A stretch of 64,000 bases of DNA. Origin: Streptomyces parvulus (GTDB lineage Bacteria > Actinomycetota > Actinomycetes > Streptomycetales > Streptomycetaceae). Each line of letters starts with the position of its first letter. The stretch's first letter is position 1. A model generated the notes under the pieces. It ran no database searches. It was not told the DNA's origin and worked only from the letters and a program-made list of their open reading frames with translations. This document shows, piece by piece, positions 32,693 to 41,883 of the stretch. The stretch spans positions 62,001 through 126,000 of the forward strand of contig NZ_BMRX01000010.1 in assembly GCF_014648855.1 (NCBI RefSeq). The letters are read 5' to 3'. Position numbers and translations under genes: made by a program.

Positions 32693-32756
32693 CTCGCGCT
32701 CCCCTTCGTCCTGCTTCGCCCTGGTCGCCCGGTCGCCCTGGTCGCCTGATCGCCCG

Positions 32757-33776
32757 TCAGACCCCGTCCGGGTCCGTCCGGTTGAGCGTCGACTTGGGCG
32801 CCGAACCCGCCGTCATCAGGTAGTCGGCGGCCGACGTGTCCGTCACCAGGCTGGTGACCAGACCCGAACGCAGCACCGCGTCGATGGCCGCGGCCTTGCG
32901 CTGCCCGCCCGCGATCGCCACCACCTCGGGGATGCGGCGGAGCTGGTCGGCCTTGACCGTGATGCACCGCTCCCCCAGGTCCCGCCCGACCCGGCGCCCC
33001 TCGGCGTCGAAGAGGTGCGCGGACATCTCGGCGGCGACCCCGAGCGAGGCGTAGTGCGCGCGCTCCTCGTCGCTGAGCATGTCGTGCACCGTCGAGATGC
33101 CGGGCTCCCAGGAGCCGATGGAGACGCAGGCGACCGTGACCTTGTCGAAGTACTCGAAGGCACGCGCGATCCCGGTCTGGTGGCGCAGCGCCTGTGCGGT
33201 GGCCGCGTCCGGCAGGAGCATCGGCGCGTAGATGGGGTGGGCGTCGCCGCCGGACACCTGGGCGGCGCGCCGCACGGCCTCGACCGATCCGCGCTCCGCG
33301 GTCCCGGCGTCGTACACGCCCGTCAGCTGCACCACGGTGCACGGCGGCAGCCGGTCGAGCGCCGCCGCCATGTGGATGGTGGAGCGGCCCCAGGCCAGGC
33401 CCAGCACGTCGCCCTCGGTGACCAGCTCGCCGAGCAGGTCGGCGGCCACCTCGCCCAGGTTCTCCGGGTCGGGCGTCTCCTCGGCGTCGGCCGGGGACTC
33501 CACCACGACGGCGTGCCTGAGCCCGTAGCGGGCCCGGAGGGCGTCCGAGCGCTCGGCGTCGAGCTCGGCGGGCACCCGGATCTCGATGCGGACCAGGTCC
33601 CGCTCCAGGGCGGTCTCCAGGACCCTGGCCACCTTGAAGCGGCTGACGCCGAACTCCTCCGCGATCTGGATCTTGGATTTGCCCTCAAGGTAGAAGCGGC
33701 GGGCCATGGCCGCCGCCTGGACCAGCTCAGCGGGTCCCATCCGCATGGCTGAACGGCCCGCCGACATACCCGACAC
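32757..33776 (-). CDS. SorC/DeoR family sugar-binding transcriptional regulator
   Basis: 339 residues. The N-terminal HTH covers about 15-55 (ARRFYLEGKSKIQIAEEFGVSRFKVARVLETA). A SorC-type sugar-phosphate-binding domain fills the rest (GDVLGLAWGRSTIHMAAAL, TVVQLTGVYD, GSWEPGISTVHDMLS, VVAIAGGQRKAAAIDAVLRSG). GTG 33776 is chosen over GTG 33800 because GAGGAG lies six bases upstream of it. It probably senses a phosphorylated sugar. rpe, encoding a pentose phosphate enzyme, begins about 100 bp away on the same strand and is transcribed toward it, so it may be a target. Not proven by sequence. Confidence 0.88.
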   Translation of the reverse strand: MSGMSAGRSAMRMGPAELVQAAAMARRFYLEGKSKIQIAEEFGVSRFKVARVLETALERDLVRIEIRVPAELDAERSDALRARYGLRHAVVVESPADAEETPDPENLGEVAADLLGELVTEGDVLGLAWGRSTIHMAAALDRLPPCTVVQLTGVYDAGTAERGSVEAVRRAAQVSGGDAHPIYAPMLLPDAATAQALRHQTGIARAFEYFDKVTVACVSIGSWEPGISTVHDMLSDEERAHYASLGVAAEMSAHLFDAEGRRVGRDLGERCITVKADQLRRIPEVVAIAGGQRKAAAIDAVLRSGLVTSLVTDTSAADYLMTAGSAPKSTLNRTDPDGV

Positions 33777-33877
33777 GGCGATCTCCTCACTGCTGTTCAC
33801 ACTCTGGACTCGCCGTTCATCCTTGCAGATTCGGCGCGCATGATCTGCCCTGATGGGAGCCGTTCACGTTCTGTTCC

Positions 33878-34564
33878 TCAGTGGTCGCAGGACCAGGACG
33901 CCCCGGCGGTCGCCGCCTCGGCCTGCGTGCGCAGTGCACGTACCGCCTCGGCCGGGTCCGACGCCCCGTAGACGGCGGATCCCGCGACGAAGACGTCCGC
34001 GCCGGCGTCGGCGCACCGCTCGATGGTCGACGCCGACACCCCGCCGTCGACCTGGAGCCACAGCTCCAGACCGTGCTTCCTGATCAGCTCACGGGTGCGG
34101 CGGATCTTCGGAAGCATGATGTCGAGGAACGCCTGCCCGCCGAAGCCCGGTTCAACCGTCATGATCAGCAGCATGTCGAGTTCGGGGAGCAGGTCCTCGT
34201 ACGGCTCGATCGGCGTGGCGGGCTTGAGCGCCATGGACGCGCGGGCCCCCTTGGCGCGGATCTCCCGGGCGAGCCGCACCGGCGCGGCCGCCGCCTCGAC
34301 GTGGAAGGTGACGGAACCGGCCCCGGCCTCCACGTACTGCGGCGCCCAGCGGTCGGGGGCGTCGATCATCAGGTGGCAGTCCAGCGGGGTGTCGGTCGCC
34401 CGGGCCAGCGACTCCACGACCGGCACGCCGAGCGTGAGGTTCGGGACGAAGTGGTTGTCCATGACGTCGACGTGGAGCCAGTCGGCTCCGGCGACCGCCT
34501 CGGCCTCGTCCGCGAGGCGGGCGAAGTCGGCGGAGAGGATGCTGGGATTGATCTGCGCGGCCAT
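33878..34564 (-). CDS. rpe: Ribulose-phosphate 3-epimerase
   Basis: 228 residues. It interconverts ribulose 5-phosphate and xylulose 5-phosphate in the cytosol, and so feeds ribulose 5-phosphate to riboflavin synthesis and the pentose cycle. The TIM barrel signatures are complete: NPSILSADFARLADE, WLHVDVMDNHFVPNLTLG with metal ligands His and Asp, DCHLMIDAP, TVEPGFGGQAF and VDGGVSAST. The C-terminus is ordinary. Confidence 0.97.
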   Translation of the reverse strand: MAAQINPSILSADFARLADEAEAVAGADWLHVDVMDNHFVPNLTLGVPVVESLARATDTPLDCHLMIDAPDRWAPQYVEAGAGSVTFHVEAAAAPVRLAREIRAKGARASMALKPATPIEPYEDLLPELDMLLIMTVEPGFGGQAFLDIMLPKIRRTRELIRKHGLELWLQVDGGVSASTIERCADAGADVFVAGSAVYGASDPAEAVRALRTQAEAATAGASWSCDH

Positions 34565-34655
34565 GTCCTAAGCCTGCCATGCCCTCCGGGGGTGGGGCCG
34601 GATGGGTCCCGGGGGACGCGGGCTGCTCGCCGGGTGCCGGGGGGGGACGGGGTTG

Positions 34656-34678
34656 CTCGCGCGGTTCCCCGCGCCTCT
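34656..34678. repeat. Streptomyces intergenic palindromic repeat, copy 1
   Basis: A 23-nt unit beginning CTCGCGCGGTTCC is identical to that at 58013-58035. Its core folds as GCGCGG-TTCC-CCGCGC. It lies in the 136-bp gap just past the rsmB stop. From memory this element is scattered in many copies through Streptomyces genomes, usually between genes. Confidence 0.7.
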
Positions 34679-34700
34679 GACGGGGCGCGTCGGAATCGTC

Positions 34701-36128
34701 CTACGCGGTCCTGCGGATCAGGGCCAGGTACATCGCGTCCGTGCCGTGCAGGTGGGGCCAGAGCTGGACGTCGGGGCCCTCGCCCAGGGCGGGGACGCCC
34801 GGGAGGAGGGGGCGGGCGTCGAGGAGGTCGGCGCCGGGGTGCTGCTTGAGCGCGTCGGCGACGACCGCGCGGGTCTCGGCGAGGTGGGGCGAGCAGGTGG
34901 CGTACGCGACGACCCCGCCGACGCGTACGGCGTCCAGGGCACCCCTCAGCAGGCCGCGCTGGAGCGGGGCGAAGCCCTCCAGGTCCTCGGGGCGGCGCCG
35001 CCAGCGCGCCTCGGGGCGGCGGCGCAGGGCGCCCAGGCCGGTGCAGGGCACGTCGACCAGGACGCGGTCGAAGCTGCCGGGGCGCCACGCCGGGCGGGTC
35101 CCGTCGGCGGTGATCACCTGGTAGGGCCCCGGGTTCCCGTCGAGCGCCTTCGCCACCAGGCCGGCCCGGTGCGGCTGCTTCTCCGAGGCGAGCAGGAACG
35201 CGCCCCGCTCCGCGGCCAGGGCGCCGAGCAGCGCCGCCTTGCCGCCCGGTCCGGCGCAGCCGTCCAGCCAGCGCCGGTCCGGCCCGTCCAGGGGCGCGTT
35301 GGCGAGGGCGAGCGCGACGAGCTGGCTGCCCTCGTCCTGCACACCGGCCCGGTTCTCCCGCACGGCCTCGACGGCGCCGGGCTCGCCGCCCTCGCTGAGC
35401 CGCACCGCGTACGGCGACCAGCGGCCCGGCACCGCGGCCTCCTCGCGGAGCAGCTCGTCGGTCGTGGCGCGGCCGGGGCGGGCGACGAGGGTGACCTCGG
35501 GCCGCTCGTTGTCGGCGGCCAGCAGGTCCTCGATGCCGGCCCGGCCGCCGCCGAGGGAGTCCCACAGCGCGGAGACGACCCAACGGGGGTGCGAGTGCAC
35601 GACCGCGAGGTGGTCCTCGGGGTCCTCGTCGTAGGGCGGGGCGACCCGCTCCAGCCAGCCGTCGAGATCGTCCCGCGCCACCTTGCGCAGCACGGCGTTG
35701 ACGAACTTGGCCCGCCCGTCGCCGAGCACGACCCGGGCCAGCTCCACGGAGGCGGACACGGCGGCGTGGCTCGGGATCCGGGTGCCCAGGAGCTGGTGCA
35801 CGCCGAGGCTCAGCACGTCCAGGACGGGCGGGTCGACCTCACGCAGGGGCCGGTCCACGCAGTCGGCGATGATCGCGTCGTACGTCCCCTGCCTGCGCAG
35901 CGTCCCGTAGACCAGCTCGGTGGCGAGGGCGGCGTCGCGGGCGTCGAACTTCTCGGCGCCCTCCTTCTCCCTCGCCCTGCGCAGCAGCGGCGGCAGTACC
36001 AGGTTGGCGTACGCGTCCCGTTCGTCCACCGCCCTGAGCGCCTCGAAGGCGAGCAGGCGGACGGGGTCCTTCTGCGGCCTGCGGTAGGGCTTGCCGGGCT
36101 TGCGGGGACGACGAGGCTGCTCGCTCAC
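34701..36128 (-). CDS. rsmB: 16S rRNA m5C967 methyltransferase
   Basis: 475 residues. The N-terminal NusB-like RNA-binding domain covers about 20-165 (RLLAFEALRAVDERDAYAN, LATELVYGTLRRQ, FVNAVLRKVARD). The C-terminal SAM-dependent domain has WLDGCAGPGGKAALLGALA (SAM loop), the DVPCTGLGALRRRPEARWRR motif IV with one Cys, and YATCSPHLAETRAV motif VI with the catalytic Cys. It methylates C967 of 16S rRNA. It follows fmt with a 77-bp gap, the usual fmt-rsmB pairing. Confidence 0.93.
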   Translation of the reverse strand: MSEQPRRPRKPGKPYRRPQKDPVRLLAFEALRAVDERDAYANLVLPPLLRRAREKEGAEKFDARDAALATELVYGTLRRQGTYDAIIADCVDRPLREVDPPVLDVLSLGVHQLLGTRIPSHAAVSASVELARVVLGDGRAKFVNAVLRKVARDDLDGWLERVAPPYDEDPEDHLAVVHSHPRWVVSALWDSLGGGRAGIEDLLAADNERPEVTLVARPGRATTDELLREEAAVPGRWSPYAVRLSEGGEPGAVEAVRENRAGVQDEGSQLVALALANAPLDGPDRRWLDGCAGPGGKAALLGALAAERGAFLLASEKQPHRAGLVAKALDGNPGPYQVITADGTRPAWRPGSFDRVLVDVPCTGLGALRRRPEARWRRRPEDLEGFAPLQRGLLRGALDAVRVGGVVAYATCSPHLAETRAVVADALKQHPGADLLDARPLLPGVPALGEGPDVQLWPHLHGTDAMYLALIRRTA

Positions 36129-36205
36129 GAAAAGGTGCTCCGGGTGTGGGTCGAAGTGCGCTCCCCAACCCTACGTCGGGCCGGGGAACGGTCGTGCGAC
36201 GGTGG

Positions 36206-37138
36206 TCAGGCGCCTAGCAGCTCGCCCTCGGCGATCCGCACGCCGCGGGCCCAGTCCGCGGCCCGCATCGGCTTCTTGCCCTGCGCCTGCACCCACAGCA
36301 GCTCGACGGCGTACGAGCCGGTGCCGACGTACACGTTGTTCTTGCCGGGGGCCAGGTGCCCGGGGGCGAGGCCGTCGCGGTCGGGCAGGGGGACGGCCTG
36401 CACGACCTTGAGCCGCTCGCCGCGGAAGGTGGTCCAGGCGCCGGGCGCCGGGGTGCAGCCGCGCACCACGCGGTCCACGCGCAGCGCGGGGGCGGTCCAG
36501 TCGATCCGGGCGTCCTCGACGGTGATCTTCGGCGCGAGGCTGACGCCGTCGGCGGGCTGGGGCACGGCGTCGAGGGTGCCGTCCTCGATGCCGTCCATGG
36601 TGGCGGCGAGCAGCCCGGAGCCGGCGAACGCGAGCCGGGTCAGCAGGTCGCCGCTGGTGTCCGTGGGCCGGACGGTCTCGGTGACCGTCCCGTAGACGGG
36701 ACCGGAGTCGAGGCCCTCCTCGATCAGGAAGGTGGAGGCGCCGGTGATCTCGTCGCCCGCCATCAGCGCGTGCTGCACGGGCGCGGCGCCGCGCCAGGCG
36801 GGCAGCAGCGAGAAGTGCAGGTTGACCCAGCCGCGGGCGGGCACGTCGAGGGCGACCTTGGGCAGCAGGGCGCCGTAGGCGACGACGGGGCAGCAGTCGG
36901 GGGCGATGGCCCGCAGCCGGTCCAGGAAGTCGGGGTCGCGCGGCTTCGCGGGCTTGAGCACCTCGATGCCCGCCTCCTCGGCCCGCTCGGCCACGGGCGA
37001 GGCGACCAGCCGCCGCCCCCGCCCGGCCGGAGCGTCGGGCCGCGTGACGACGGCGGCCACCTCGTGGCGCCCGGAGGCGATCAGGGCGTCCAGGGCGGGA
37101 ACGGCGACCTCGGGGGTACCGGCGAAGACGAGCTTCAT
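36206..37138 (-). CDS. fmt: Methionyl-tRNA formyltransferase
   Basis: 310 residues. It transfers formyl from 10-formyl-THF to initiator Met-tRNA. MKLVFAGTPEVAVPALDAL starts the formyltransferase domain. The catalytic motif NLHFSLLPAWRGAAPVQ (Asn, His) and GASTFLIEEGLDSGPVY with the catalytic Asp follow. The C-terminal OB-like tRNA-binding domain begins near residue 210 (VRGCTPAPGAWTTFRGERLK). ATG 37138 gives the exact family start. Confidence 0.97.
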   Translation of the reverse strand: MKLVFAGTPEVAVPALDALIASGRHEVAAVVTRPDAPAGRGRRLVASPVAERAEEAGIEVLKPAKPRDPDFLDRLRAIAPDCCPVVAYGALLPKVALDVPARGWVNLHFSLLPAWRGAAPVQHALMAGDEITGASTFLIEEGLDSGPVYGTVTETVRPTDTSGDLLTRLAFAGSGLLAATMDGIEDGTLDAVPQPADGVSLAPKITVEDARIDWTAPALRVDRVVRGCTPAPGAWTTFRGERLKVVQAVPLPDRDGLAPGHLAPGKNNVYVGTGSYAVELLWVQAQGKKPMRAADWARGVRIAEGELLGA

Positions 37139-37472
37139 GGGTGGGACGGGCCTCTCGGGCGGGGGCGTTGACCGGGCAGCACACCAGTCTACGAGCCCGC
37201 GCGGAACCCGAGGCCGCCGACGGCGGACCACCACGACGGCAGAGCTCCACCTCTCGACTCGACCGACTGGAAACGGGTGGTGCGCGGGTGGGTCATCGAT
37301 TCCGATGGCCGAAGGCCGAGGCGCGAACCCACCCCCGACGGCGCACGCATATGCCCCCACGCCCCCACCCCGTGACCCGCGGAGCGCCCACGCGTTGGTC
37401 AAGGAAGAGTTGACCACAGCGGACCGCCCGCGCGGCCCGATTCCTTTCAACGCCGGTTCGAGAGGCTTGTTC
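37139..37472. other. Divergent spacer between fmt and HTH-like gene
   Basis: This 334-bp region has no credible gene. The notable structure is an inverted repeat GGTCAA-N7-TTGACC at 37397-37415, 58 bp before the start at 37473. The TTGACC half could double as a -35, but no good -10 follows at 17-18 bp. The rest is plain GC-rich sequence. Confidence 0.45.
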
Positions 37473-38024
37473 ATGGCCGACCACGCAACCCACGACGCCC
37501 AGGCTCGGGCCAGCCTGCACTTGCTGGTGCGGGACATCGAGCGGGTCCGCCGGCAGGTGGACGCACTGCGCACCCTCACCGCCCAGCTGGGCAACGTCTA
37601 CCGTCCGCGCCGCTCCGGCCCCTCCACGGGCTTCGTCGTCTACGGACGCGCCCCCGCGCCGACGGTGCGCCTCGCCCAGGAGCTGCGGGACAGCGTCGAG
37701 ACGCTGGTCACGGCCGCCGTGGACTTCGACCGCTCGCTCGGCTTCTCGTGGGACGCGGTGGGCTCCGCGCTCGGCGTCACCAAGCAGGCGGTGCACCGCC
37801 GCTACGGCTCCCGTCGCGCCGCCGCCCAGCCGGTGGCCGCCGCCGAGACCCCCGAGCACGCCCCGGAGCCGACGGCGGGCCGGCCGGTCAACGTGGGCAC
37901 CGGTCTCCCCGGCGTGCCCACGGTCCCGGCCGCCCGCTCGATGCCGACCCAGCCGACCTCGGGCAGTCCGGTGCTGCGCGAGGAGGTCAGGCCGACGGCC
38001 TTCCCCGGCCCGCGCAACGGCTGA
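37473..38024 (+). CDS. Small HTH-like protein of unknown function
   Basis: 183 residues. A helical N-terminal half begins ASLHLLVRDIERVRRQVDAL. A possible HTH in the middle reads FSWDAVGSALGVTKQAVHRRYG (residues ~90-111), of the kind seen in sigma-like and AsnC-like DNA-binding segments. The last 70 residues are Pro/Ala/Thr-rich and look disordered. A DNA-binding role is inferred only from the central motif. It is divergent to fmt and convergent with priA, with its own terminator. In Streptomyces it is a conserved neighbour of priA/fmt as far as I recall. Confidence 0.75.
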   Translation: MADHATHDAQARASLHLLVRDIERVRRQVDALRTLTAQLGNVYRPRRSGPSTGFVVYGRAPAPTVRLAQELRDSVETLVTAAVDFDRSLGFSWDAVGSALGVTKQAVHRRYGSRRAAAQPVAAAETPEHAPEPTAGRPVNVGTGLPGVPTVPAARSMPTQPTSGSPVLREEVRPTAFPGPRNG

Positions 38025-38034
38025 CGACACCCCC

Positions 38035-38068
38035 GACCGCCCTCCCGGCCCCGCCGGGGTGGGCGGTC
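38035..38068 (+). terminator. Hairpin between the HTH-like gene and priA
   Basis: Perfect outer arms GACCGCCC and GGGCGGTC with a GC-rich inner stem, followed by GGTCGTTTG. It begins 11 bp after the stop and can also serve the convergent priA. Confidence 0.75.
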
Positions 38069-38108
38069 GGTCGTTTGCCCCGCTCGCTTCCCCTCCTCCG
38101 GTCGCCCG

Positions 38109-40259
38109 TCACCCGATGTCCGGTGGATCGATGCGCACCCACACGCCCGCTTCGCTCCCCCGCGCCGTCCGGGCCGCCTGCGCCGTCTTCAGCGCGCCGG
38201 CCAGCGCCGCGCCCCGCCCCGGAGGCACCCGGATCAGCGCCCGCTCCCAGTGCTCCCCCGGCGGTGGCGCCCCGGCCCGCCGCGGACGCCCGGGCGCGGT
38301 GACCGGCAGGGGCACCGGTCCCAGCAGCTCGGCCTCCGGCGGCAGCTCGACGGCGTCCAGGAAGCCGGCCACCGCCTCGGGCGGCCCCGACACCGCCGCC
38401 ATCCTGGACACCGGCGGAAAGCCCAGCTCGGCCCGCTCGGCCAGCTCCCGCACCGCGTGCCCCACCGGATCCCAGCGCACCAGCGCCTGCACCGGCCGCA
38501 GCGTCGGCTCGGCCACCGCGACGACGGTGCCCCCGGCGCTCTGCGGTCGCACCAGCGCGGCGGCGGCCAGCCAGCGCCGCAGCGCGTCCTCGCCGGCGCG
38601 CAGGTCGGGGCGTCCGAGCATCGCCCAGCCGTCGAGCAGCAAGGCCGCCGCGTAGCCGCCCTCGGCGACGGGTTCGGCGCCCGGGGTGCTGACGACCAGC
38701 GCCGGTGCCCGCGCCACCGTGTCCAGCACGTGCTCGCGCCCGGAGGTGCGCACGGGCACGGCGGGAAAGGCGCGGCCCAGCTCCTCGGCGGTGCGCCGCG
38801 CTCCCACCACCTGCGCGCGCAGCCGGTGCGCCCCGCACTCGGGGCAGTGCCAGCCGCCCTCCTCGCGACCGCACCAGCCGCAGCGCAGCGCGGACCCGGA
38901 CTCCTGCCCCTCCAGCGGCCCCGAGCAGTGCCGGCACCGGGCGGGCGTCCGGCAGGCGGCGCACGCCATCCGCGGCACGTAGCCCCGCCTCGGCACCTGC
39001 ACCAGCACCGGTCCGTGCCGCAGGCCTTCCCGGACGGCCTGCCAGGCGAGGGTCGGCAGCCGCGCGGCGCGGGCGGCCTCGTCCCGGGCCAGGTCACCGT
39101 CGCCCACGGTCCGCACCAGCGGAGCGGCCGCCCGGACCTGCTCCCGCGCGGCGACCAGAGGGCGGGCCCAGCCGGTCTCCACGAGCTGGGCGGCCTCCAC
39201 GGTGCAGCTCCAGCCGCCCAGCAGGAAGGCGCACCGGTCCTGGGCGGCGCGCAGCAGCAGCACCTCGCGCGCGTGCGGCTGCGGGGCGTGCGGCTCGCTG
39301 TGGCTGTCGTCGCCGTCGTCCCAGAGGGCGACCAGGCCCAGGTCCCGGACCGGCGCGAACATGGCCGCCCGGGTGCCGACGACGGCCCGGACCGCCCCCC
39401 GGCGCACCGCGAGCCACTGCGCGTACCGCTTCTCGGGTCCGGCGTCGGCGGTGAGCACCGCGTGCCGCCCCTCGCCCAGCAGCTCGGTCAGGGCGGCGTC
39501 GACCCGGGCGACCGCCCGCCCGTCCGGCAGCACGACGAGCGCCCCCCGGCCGGACGCCAGCGTCGCCGCCACGGCCCGGGCCAGCTCCTCGCTCCACCCG
39601 GGGCCCGGCAGCGCGTTCCACACGGCGCGCGGCGCGCTCCCCGAGGCGAGCGCCGCGACGAACGCCTCCCCCGCCTCGTACCGCGCCCAGGACCCCGCCT
39701 CCGGCACCGGCGGCGGGGGCAGCGGGTCGGGCGAGGGCCGCTTCTCGGCGCGCGCGTTGCGCGGGGGTACGGCGAGCTGCAGCACGTCGGCGAGGCTGCC
39801 CGCGTACCGGTCGGCGACCGCGCGGGCCAGGCCCAGCAGTTCCTCGTCGAGGATCCGCTCGGGCGAGACGACCTGGGCGAGCGCCGCGAGGGGGCCCGCG
39901 TAGTCGGACTCGGCGCGCCGCTCGATCAGGAAGCCGTCGATGAGCCCGCCGCCCTCGCGCCGCCCGTCGCGCACCCGGTGCCGCCCCGCCCCGAAGCGCA
40001 CCCGCACCCGCACACCGGGCTGGGCCTCGGCGTCCAGTTCCTCCGGCACCGCGTAGTCGAAGTAGCGGTCGAGGTGGAGCACGCCCTTGTCGACGAGGAC
40101 CCGGGCGACCGGCAGCTCACCGGCGAGCGCGGCCCCGCGCCAGGTCCGCGGCTTGGCGCGCGGTGTCTTCGTGCGGCGGACGGTCTCCCGGATGAGCGCG
40201 AGCTGCTCGGGCGGCGCGTCCTGCGCGCCGCCCTCGGCCGGTCCGTTGTCGCTGCTCAC
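38109..40259 (-). CDS. priA: Primosomal protein N' lacking helicase motifs
   Basis: 716 residues. The N-terminal DNA-binding region (about 45-110: VARVLVDKGVLHLDRYFDYAVP) is intact. The zinc-binding domain is also intact, with C-x2-C-x5-C-x2-C and C-x2-C-x8-C-x2-C. The ATPase is not: where PriA has GVTGSGKT, residues ~213-225 read WNALPGPGWSEEL, and the DEEH box is WDDGDDSH (314-320). Loss of the helicase function is typical of actinobacterial PriA, which must restart forks by DNA and protein binding alone. The GTG start is set by the usual length and by the divergence of the sequence upstream. Confidence 0.9.
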   Translation of the reverse strand: MSSDNGPAEGGAQDAPPEQLALIRETVRRTKTPRAKPRTWRGAALAGELPVARVLVDKGVLHLDRYFDYAVPEELDAEAQPGVRVRVRFGAGRHRVRDGRREGGGLIDGFLIERRAESDYAGPLAALAQVVSPERILDEELLGLARAVADRYAGSLADVLQLAVPPRNARAEKRPSPDPLPPPPVPEAGSWARYEAGEAFVAALASGSAPRAVWNALPGPGWSEELARAVAATLASGRGALVVLPDGRAVARVDAALTELLGEGRHAVLTADAGPEKRYAQWLAVRRGAVRAVVGTRAAMFAPVRDLGLVALWDDGDDSHSEPHAPQPHAREVLLLRAAQDRCAFLLGGWSCTVEAAQLVETGWARPLVAAREQVRAAAPLVRTVGDGDLARDEAARAARLPTLAWQAVREGLRHGPVLVQVPRRGYVPRMACAACRTPARCRHCSGPLEGQESGSALRCGWCGREEGGWHCPECGAHRLRAQVVGARRTAEELGRAFPAVPVRTSGREHVLDTVARAPALVVSTPGAEPVAEGGYAAALLLDGWAMLGRPDLRAGEDALRRWLAAAALVRPQSAGGTVVAVAEPTLRPVQALVRWDPVGHAVRELAERAELGFPPVSRMAAVSGPPEAVAGFLDAVELPPEAELLGPVPLPVTAPGRPRRAGAPPPGEHWERALIRVPPGRGAALAGALKTAQAARTARGSEAGVWVRIDPPDIG

Positions 40260-40350
40260 CGTTGCATTCTCGCAAAGGCCACTGACAACCGCGGACGCCC
40301 GCGGCCGGCCGTCCCGGCCACACCCGGCGGCGTCCCCGGAACGCACCGGG

Positions 40351-40380
40351 GCCCGGCGCCCCCGTCAGGGGACACCGGGC
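40351..40380 (-). terminator. Probable metK terminator
   Basis: Outer arms GCCCGG/CCGGGC and inner CCCC-GTCA-GGGG, separated by a 3-nt internal loop. It lies about 50 bp past the minus-strand metK stop. Confidence 0.5.
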
Positions 40381-40432
40381 CTCGTGAGGTGCGGCGGACG
40401 CGTCTCGCGGCGCGGACCGCGGGCGGCGCGGT

Positions 40433-41641
40433 CTAGAGCCCGGCCGCCTTGCGCAGCGCGTCCACGCGGTCGGTGCGCTCCCAGGTGAAGTCGGCCAGCT
40501 CGCGGCCGAAGTGACCGTAGGCCGCGGTCTGGGCGTAGATCGGGCGGAGCAGGTCGAGGTCGCGGATGATCGCGGCGGGACGGAGGTCGAAGACCTCGTC
40601 GATCGCCTTCTCGATCTTCTCGGGGTCGATCTTGGCGGTGCCGAAGGTCTCCACGAAGAGGCCGACCGGCTCGGCCTTGCCGATGGCGTAGGCCACCTGG
40701 ACCTCGCAGCGGGCGGCGAGGCCCGCGGCGACGACGTTCTTCGCGACCCAGCGCATCGCGTAGGCGGCGGAACGGTCGACCTTGGACGGGTCCTTGCCGG
40801 AGAAGGCGCCGCCGCCGTGGCGGGCCATGCCGCCGTACGTGTCGATGATGATCTTGCGTCCGGTCAGGCCGGCGTCGCCCATCGGGCCGCCGATCTCGAA
40901 GCGGCCGGTCGGGTTGACCAGGAGGCGGTAGTTCTCCGTGTCGAGCTTGATGCCGTCGTCGAGGAGCGCCTTCAGCTCGGGCTCGACGACGAATTCCTTG
41001 ATGTCGGGAGCGAGCAGCGACTCCAGGTCGATGTCGCTGGCGTGCTGCGAGGAGACGACGACCGTGTCGAGGCGGACGGCCTTGTCGCCGTCGTACTCGA
41101 TGGTGACCTGGGTCTTGCCGTCGGGGCGCAGGTACGGGATGGTCCCGTTCTTGCGGACCTCGGAGAGGCGCTTGGAGAGGCGGTGCGCCAGGAAGACGGG
41201 CAGCGGCATGAGGGTCGGCGTCTCGTCGGACGCGTAGCCGAACATCAGGCCCTGGTCGCCGGCGCCCTGCCGGTCCAGCTCGTCCTCGTCGCCCTCGACC
41301 CGGTTCTCGTAGGCCGTGTCGACGCCCTGCGCGATGTCCGGGGACTGGGCGCCGATCGAGACCGAGACGCCGCAGGACGCGCCGTCGAAGCCCTTCTTCG
41401 AGGAGTCGTAGCCGATCTCCAGGATCTTGCCGCGGACGAGGGTGGCGATGTCCGCGTAGGCCTTGGTGGTGACCTCACCGGCCACGTGCACCAGACCGGT
41501 GGTGATCAGGGTTTCGACGGCGACCCGAGAGGTCGGGTCCTCGCGCAGAAGCGCGTCGAGAATCGTGTCGCTGATCTGGTCAGCGATCTTGTCGGGGTGA
41601 CCTTCGGTCACGGACTCCGAAGTGAACAGGCGACGGGACAC
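40433..41641 (-). CDS. metK: S-adenosylmethionine synthetase
   Basis: 402 residues, the standard length. It makes SAM from methionine and ATP. Signatures: RLFTSESVTEGHPDKIADQ (ATP and Mg), GAGDQGLMFGYA, and GGGAFSGKDPSKVDRSAAY with the P-loop-like glycine motif. GTG 41641 has GGGAG seven bases upstream. The 5' leader of about 100 nt carries no SAM-I riboswitch signature. A TAAACT hexamer on its strand near 41730 could be the -10. Confidence 0.97.
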   Translation of the reverse strand: MSRRLFTSESVTEGHPDKIADQISDTILDALLREDPTSRVAVETLITTGLVHVAGEVTTKAYADIATLVRGKILEIGYDSSKKGFDGASCGVSVSIGAQSPDIAQGVDTAYENRVEGDEDELDRQGAGDQGLMFGYASDETPTLMPLPVFLAHRLSKRLSEVRKNGTIPYLRPDGKTQVTIEYDGDKAVRLDTVVVSSQHASDIDLESLLAPDIKEFVVEPELKALLDDGIKLDTENYRLLVNPTGRFEIGGPMGDAGLTGRKIIIDTYGGMARHGGGAFSGKDPSKVDRSAAYAMRWVAKNVVAAGLAARCEVQVAYAIGKAEPVGLFVETFGTAKIDPEKIEKAIDEVFDLRPAAIIRDLDLLRPIYAQTAAYGHFGRELADFTWERTDRVDALRKAAGL

Positions 41642-41883
41642 AACGCTCCCTGGGGTTGCAGCGGCTGCTGGCTGATCATTGGCGGACGGCACGGGGAGCT
41701 GCACCCGGCGACGTCCGAGGAACAGTTTATCGGTCACGCTCGGCCGCGGACCCACCCGTCTCAGCTCTCGGAAGGGCTGTGACCTGCGGCACGCGCATTC
41801 TGCCCAGAACGAGGCGGCCTTGGCCAGGGCCGCCACGCTCGAATGCGCGGGGTTCGCGCGGACCGCCCGGCCGAATGGCTCAT

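Noticed and set aside
41642..41750. SAM riboswitch upstream of metK
   Set aside because: No SAM-I, SAM-II or SAM-IV core motifs can be found in the leader, only a possible -10 hexamer.
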